A DNA stretch of 64,000 bases from Paenibacillus silvae (GTDB lineage: Bacteria; Bacillota; Bacilli; Paenibacillales; Paenibacillaceae), in assembly GCF_014639235.1 (NCBI RefSeq), contig NZ_BMFU01000001.1, positions 372,001 to 436,000 on the forward strand. The letters are read 5' to 3'. Below the pieces are notes generated by a model. It had not been told where the DNA came from, did not search any database, and saw only the letters and a list, made by a program, of their open reading frames with translations. Below are positions 60,717 to 64,000 of the stretch, one piece after another. Made by a program: the position numbers and the translations under genes. Each line of letters starts with the position of its first letter. The first letter of the stretch is position 1.

Positions 60717-62729
60717 TTATTTCACCTGCGCGCCATTAGGCATGCTGTCTGGTACGGTAGCAAGCGTCAGTTGATCCCCGTGTGATGCTGCCAAAATCAT
60801 GCCTTGAGACAGCTCTCCACGCAGCTTCACCGGTTTAAGGTTAGTCACACAGATGACCTTACGGCCAACCATCTCTTCAGGCGAATAAAACTTCGCAATA
60901 CCCGATACAACCTGGCGCTTCTCATAACCAAGGTCGAGCTGCAGCTTCAGCAGCTTATCTGCCTTTTTGACGGGTTCACATGCAATAACCTGGGCTACAC
61001 GCAGCTCCACTTTGGCAAAATCGTCAATGCCGATCTCTTCCTTACCCTCTGGTGCAGCGACAGGTTCAGCTGGAGCTTCTGCTTGACTTCCATCGGCTTG
61101 TGCAGCCTTTTGTCCACCTGTCATCGCCTCAGAGATGTAGGCAATCTCCTGTTCTGCATCCAGACGTGGGAAGATCGGGTCACCTTTATGCAGCGCATTT
61201 CCGGCAGGAATGATGCCCCACTGCTTCGCTGAATCCCAGGACGTAAGTTCCCCTTCCTGAATGCCCAGCTGTTCCCAGATTTTGCGCGGTGCACGTGTCA
61301 GGAACGGCTGCAGCAAAATGGAGGCAATACGCAAGCTTTCGATTAAATGAGACATAACGGATGCGAGCTCATCACGTTTGGCTTCATCACGAGCGAGAGC
61401 CCACGGTTGTGTCTCGTCAATATATTTGTTGCTGCGGCTTACAAATTGACTGATTGCCGTAAGCGCCACGGAGAACTGCAGGTTCTCCATTGCCTGCTCT
61501 ACTTTTTCCACAGTTGCATGGCCCGCTTCTTCCAATGATGCATCAAATGCAGTGACGTTGGAGGCAAACGCAGGAGCTTTACCTTCAAAGTATTTATCCA
61601 CCATAGCCACCGTACGGTTCAGCAGGTTCCCCAGGTCATTCGCCAGGTCGGAATTCACACGCTCTACAAAGCTTTCCGGTGTGAACGTACCATCTGAACC
61701 AAACGGTACTTCCCGAAGCAGATAATAACGCAGTGCATCGAGGCCGTAACGGTCAATCAGAGTCACCGGATCAACAACGTTGCCTTTGGATTTGGACATT
61801 TTGCCATCCTTCATCAAAAGCCAGCCATGCGCAAATACTTTTTTCGGCAGCGGCAAGTCCAGTGCCATCAGCATGATCGGCCAATAGATCGTATGGAAAC
61901 GAACGATCTCTTTACCCACCAGATGAACGTCAGCAGGCCAGAACTTGTCATACAGCGACGCATCGGAAGAACCGTAGCCAAGTGCTGTAATGTAGTTGGA
62001 CAAAGCGTCAATCCAAACGTAAACGACGTGTTTGGGATCACCTTTAACTTTGACGCCCCACTCAAATGTAGTACGGGAAACCGCAAGGTCCTCCAGACCC
62101 GGCTTGATAAAGTTGTTGATCATCTCGTTTTTGCGAGACTCCGGCTGAATGAAGCCAGGGTTTTCTTCATAATATTGAAGCAGACGGTCTGCATATTTGC
62201 TCATGCGGAAGAAGTATGATTCTTCTTTGACGAGTTCAACCGGGTGTCCGCTGTCCGGACTTTTGGCCGAGATAATTTCGCCCTTTTCATTTTTCTCCAC
62301 ATCCACCAGCTGTGTCTCCGTATAATACGTCTCATCCGGGATGCTATACCAGCCCTCGTACTCACCTTTGTAGATATCTCCCTGCTTCAGCAAACGGTCA
62401 AAGATATCCTGAACAACCGTTTTGTGCCGCTCTTCAGTTGTACGAATAAAGTCATCATTGGAAATATCCAGCTTGTTCCACAGATCCTTGATGCCTGCCA
62501 CAATCTCATCGATAAAAGCCTGCGGTGACAGCCCTTTCTCTTGAGCCTTGCGTTCGATCTTCTGTCCATGCTCATCTGTTCCGGTCAAGTAACGCACTTC
62601 ATAACCGCGCAGACGTTTATAGCGGGACATTGCATCCCCGGCTACTGTTGTATACGCATGCCCGATATGCAGCTTATCGCTTGGATAATAAATCGGTGTT
62701 GTCAAATAAAATGTTTTTTGGTCCGTCAT
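60717..62729 (-). CDS. metG: Methionyl-tRNA synthetase
   Basis: 670 residues. Class I catalytic domain: FYLTTPIYYPSDKLHIGHAYTT (HIGH motif), KMSKSKGNVVDP (KMSKS motif). No CxxC zinc-knuckle quartet is obvious in the connective region. The anticodon-binding helical domain is followed by an Ala/Glu linker and a C-terminal EMAP-like tRNA-binding domain (DDFAKVELRVAQVIACEPVKKADKLLKLQLDLG ... GMILAASHG). The ATG at 62729 has GGAGGAG 9 bases upstream. Controlled by a T-box leader. Confidence 0.96.
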   Translation of the reverse strand: MTDQKTFYLTTPIYYPSDKLHIGHAYTTVAGDAMSRYKRLRGYEVRYLTGTDEHGQKIERKAQEKGLSPQAFIDEIVAGIKDLWNKLDISNDDFIRTTEERHKTVVQDIFDRLLKQGDIYKGEYEGWYSIPDETYYTETQLVDVEKNEKGEIISAKSPDSGHPVELVKEESYFFRMSKYADRLLQYYEENPGFIQPESRKNEMINNFIKPGLEDLAVSRTTFEWGVKVKGDPKHVVYVWIDALSNYITALGYGSSDASLYDKFWPADVHLVGKEIVRFHTIYWPIMLMALDLPLPKKVFAHGWLLMKDGKMSKSKGNVVDPVTLIDRYGLDALRYYLLREVPFGSDGTFTPESFVERVNSDLANDLGNLLNRTVAMVDKYFEGKAPAFASNVTAFDASLEEAGHATVEKVEQAMENLQFSVALTAISQFVSRSNKYIDETQPWALARDEAKRDELASVMSHLIESLRIASILLQPFLTRAPRKIWEQLGIQEGELTSWDSAKQWGIIPAGNALHKGDPIFPRLDAEQEIAYISEAMTGGQKAAQADGSQAEAPAEPVAAPEGKEEIGIDDFAKVELRVAQVIACEPVKKADKLLKLQLDLGYEKRQVVSGIAKFYSPEEMVGRKVICVTNLKPVKLRGELSQGMILAASHGDQLTLATVPDSMPNGAQVK

Positions 62730-62809
62730 GAATGACTTCTCCTCCTTCAAATGTTCTGAGATGTGTTGCATGTACCAACTTGTAAAAATTTCAGCCTGTA
62801 AATGAACAC

Positions 62810-62839
62810 AAAAAAACTCCCGTCCCTATGGGACGAGAG
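62810..62839 (-). terminator. T-box-controlled terminator before metG
   Basis: Minus strand CTCTCGTCCC-ATA-GGGACGGGAG followed by seven T residues. The 5' arm can alternatively pair with the T-box sequence to form an antiterminator. Confidence 0.9.
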
Positions 62840-63085
62840 TATCTCTCACGTGTTACCACCCAAATTCCCCGCATTTCTCACAAAACGCAGGCTCTTCCGG
62901 TCCTTCGACCGCCCATTAACGCTGGATCACGCCTCAGCCTTACGACAACAGCATACGCTGATTGCACGCTCGAAAGAGGTTCCTCCGGGACCATCTTCCA
63001 TCCTCCTCCCAGACCGGTTCTCAGCTAATCCGGCTCTCTGCACTGGGGGTGTGTCTGTACTTATCCCTTCACTGGAAATTCATAT
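62810..63085 (-). promoter_or_regulatory. T-box leader of metG
   Basis: About 275-base leader. The T-box core GGGTGGTAACACG (62861-62849, minus strand) is followed by the terminator. The TGGT within it would pair with an ACCA tRNA end, fitting A73 of tRNA-Met. Stem I sequence contains GGAAGATGGTCC, with ATG at 62994-62992 as candidate specifier (another ATG at 63001-62999). Promoter: TTGACA (63121-63116), 18 bases, TATATT (63097-63092). The leader senses uncharged tRNA-Met. Confidence 0.88.
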
Positions 63086-63144
63086 ACAAAAAATATACTG
63101 AATTGCCGCCCTGATTGTCAAGGGCTCTGGCTGCCAGGCAGACA

Positions 63145-63399
63145 TTACTGCTCTGAAGCTGCGATTTTCTTCTCCGCTTTGGGCGGTACCAGATCTACGC
63201 CGCCGGGGTGGAACGGATGGCATTTCGCAATTCGCTTCGCAGCGAGTAGTGAACCCTTGAATGCACCGTGCACTTCAATCGCCTCCATCGCATACGCCGA
63301 ACATGTCGGGTAAAAACGGCATGTTGGCGGCTTTAAAGGAGAAATATAGCTGCGATACACCCGTATCGGGGCCTGCATGATTCTACGTGAAAGTTTCAT
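63145..63399 (-). CDS. yidD: Membrane protein insertion efficiency factor YidD
   Basis: 84 residues. The family motif is YRSYISPLKPPTCRFYPTCSAYAMEAIEVHGAFKGSLLAAKRIAKCHPFHPGGVDLVP, essentially complete. The basic amphipathic N-terminus MKLSRRIMQAPIRVY attaches to the membrane. ATG at 63399, two bases after the zur stop. Helps YidC-mediated insertion. Confidence 0.94.
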   Translation of the reverse strand: MKLSRRIMQAPIRVYRSYISPLKPPTCRFYPTCSAYAMEAIEVHGAFKGSLLAAKRIAKCHPFHPGGVDLVPPKAEKKIAASEQ

Positions 63400-63401
63400 C
63401 G

Positions 63402-63872
63402 TTAATTCTTCCCGTGACTGTGCGCATGCTGATGGGCAGAAGCTTTCTTCGCCGGAACATGCTCCGCACAATCCTTACAATATCCGAACACTTCAAACTT
63501 GTGATCCACGATCTGGAATTGATCTGGAGCATCGGCAAGCTGCATGGGGCAAAATACGATGGGATATGTCTTCTGACACTTCAGACAAATCATGTGATGA
63601 TGATGGTGGTCTTCGCTGCAATGCGCCTTGAATTTCACGCCATCCTCAAAAATCACTTGCTCCAGTACACCAAGCTCCTGCATTACACGCAGGTTACGGT
63701 ACACCGTATCAAAGCTTAATCCACTGTAGGTCTTGCCCATATATTCATAGACGTCCTTGGGAGTAAGATACCCCGGAGATTCAGCAAATAACCGTGCGAG
63801 TGTCTTACGCTGATCGGTTATGCGAAGTCCCTGTGAGGACATGGTGGTTATAATCTGTTCTGTCGACAGCAT
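63402..63872 (-). CDS. zur: Fur-family regulator, probably Zur
   Basis: 156 residues. The winged HTH includes RITDQRKTLARLFAESPGYLTPKDVYEYMGKTYSGLSFDTVYRNLRVMQELGVLEQ. Metal region HCSEDHHHHHMICLKCQKTYPIVFCPM with a CxxC, and a second CxxC in GYCKDCAEH. A His-rich tail HQHAHSHGKN ends the protein. The GLSFDTVYRNL and HHHHH segments match Bacillus Zur better than Fur or PerR. GGAGGTG precedes the ATG. A Zur box lies in front of znuA 3 kb away; four bases separate zur from yidD. Confidence 0.88.
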   Translation of the reverse strand: MLSTEQIITTMSSQGLRITDQRKTLARLFAESPGYLTPKDVYEYMGKTYSGLSFDTVYRNLRVMQELGVLEQVIFEDGVKFKAHCSEDHHHHHMICLKCQKTYPIVFCPMQLADAPDQFQIVDHKFEVFGYCKDCAEHVPAKKASAHQHAHSHGKN

Positions 63873-64000
63873 GATTTAAAGCACCTCCTGTCATACAAAC
63901 ATTTTGCATTCTTCATCATGCGACAGTATCTGGCAAAAGCTTTGCTGCCTCTATCCTGATTGTATACCTCTAATAATGCATGAAATGAAGTCTATAGTCA

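Noticed and set aside
1..64000. CRISPR arrays, tRNA or rRNA genes, prophage genes
   Set aside because: No regularly spaced repeats, cloverleaf-type sequences, rRNA motifs or phage structural genes were recognised when reading through the window.

Overview
The window looks like a chromosomal segment from a Paenibacillus-type endospore-forming Firmicute. The evidence is a complete spoIIIA operon, spo0A, spoIVB and splB, strong GGAGG-type ribosome binding sites, frequent TTG/GTG starts, and gene order matching the Bacillus subtilis mntR-yqhO-yqhP-yqhQ-yqhR-aroQ-yqhT-efp ... spoIIIA-accBC-asp23-nusB-folD-xseAB-ispA-dxs-tlyA-argR-recN-spoIVB-spo0A backbone. Most genes lie on the minus strand. I see no tRNA, rRNA, CRISPR array, prophage or transposase gene.

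Layout. 1-5.3 kb: branched-chain 2-oxoacid dehydrogenase operon (lpdV, E1 alpha, E1 beta, E2). 5.5-9.1 kb: small accessory genes (DUF2627 protein, a two-TM channel-like protein with an unusual filter, thymidine kinase with an altered P-loop, two zinc-ribbon-like unknowns, a permuted papain-like hydrolase). 9.3-14.8 kb: a Fur-controlled iron region with an FAD/NAD(P) oxidoreductase and two tandem paralogous ORFs. In each ORF an AraC-type regulator reads without a stop into a complete siderophore-binding lipoprotein. 14.8-38.6 kb: GGDEF protein, then the conserved sporulation, isoprenoid, recombination, fatty-acid and envelope-stress backbone from spo0A to spoIIIAA. 38.8-47.3 kb: an insertion in that backbone carrying a mannoside module (beta-mannosidase, ABC binding protein, two permeases, LacI regulator) and lysC. 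47.5-56.8 kb: efp, aminopeptidase, aroQ, yqhR/Q/P-like genes, patatin, a small inverted-repeat element, a secreted GHL10-like glycosidase, mntR, splB. 56.9-63.9 kb: ccdA, the zinc uptake set znuA/znuC/znuB, metG with a T-box leader, yidD and zur.

Regulation can be read directly at several places: five Fur boxes in the iron region, 0A boxes around the spo0A promoter, a Zur box before znuA with a zur-like gene 3 kb away, a T-box before metG, shared GTTTAC half-sites at lacI and its target operon, and a consensus promoter followed by a structured leader before asp23.

The most unusual item is the AraC/lipoprotein pair. Each ORF holds a near-consensus Fur box, a ribosome binding site and an ATG inside the open frame at codon 320. 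Each could therefore yield a free lipoprotein and also a long form that would be a membrane-anchored AraC regulator with an external ligand-binding domain. The second item of note is a 193-bp element with 15-bp inverted ends and internal hairpins, upstream of the patatin gene.
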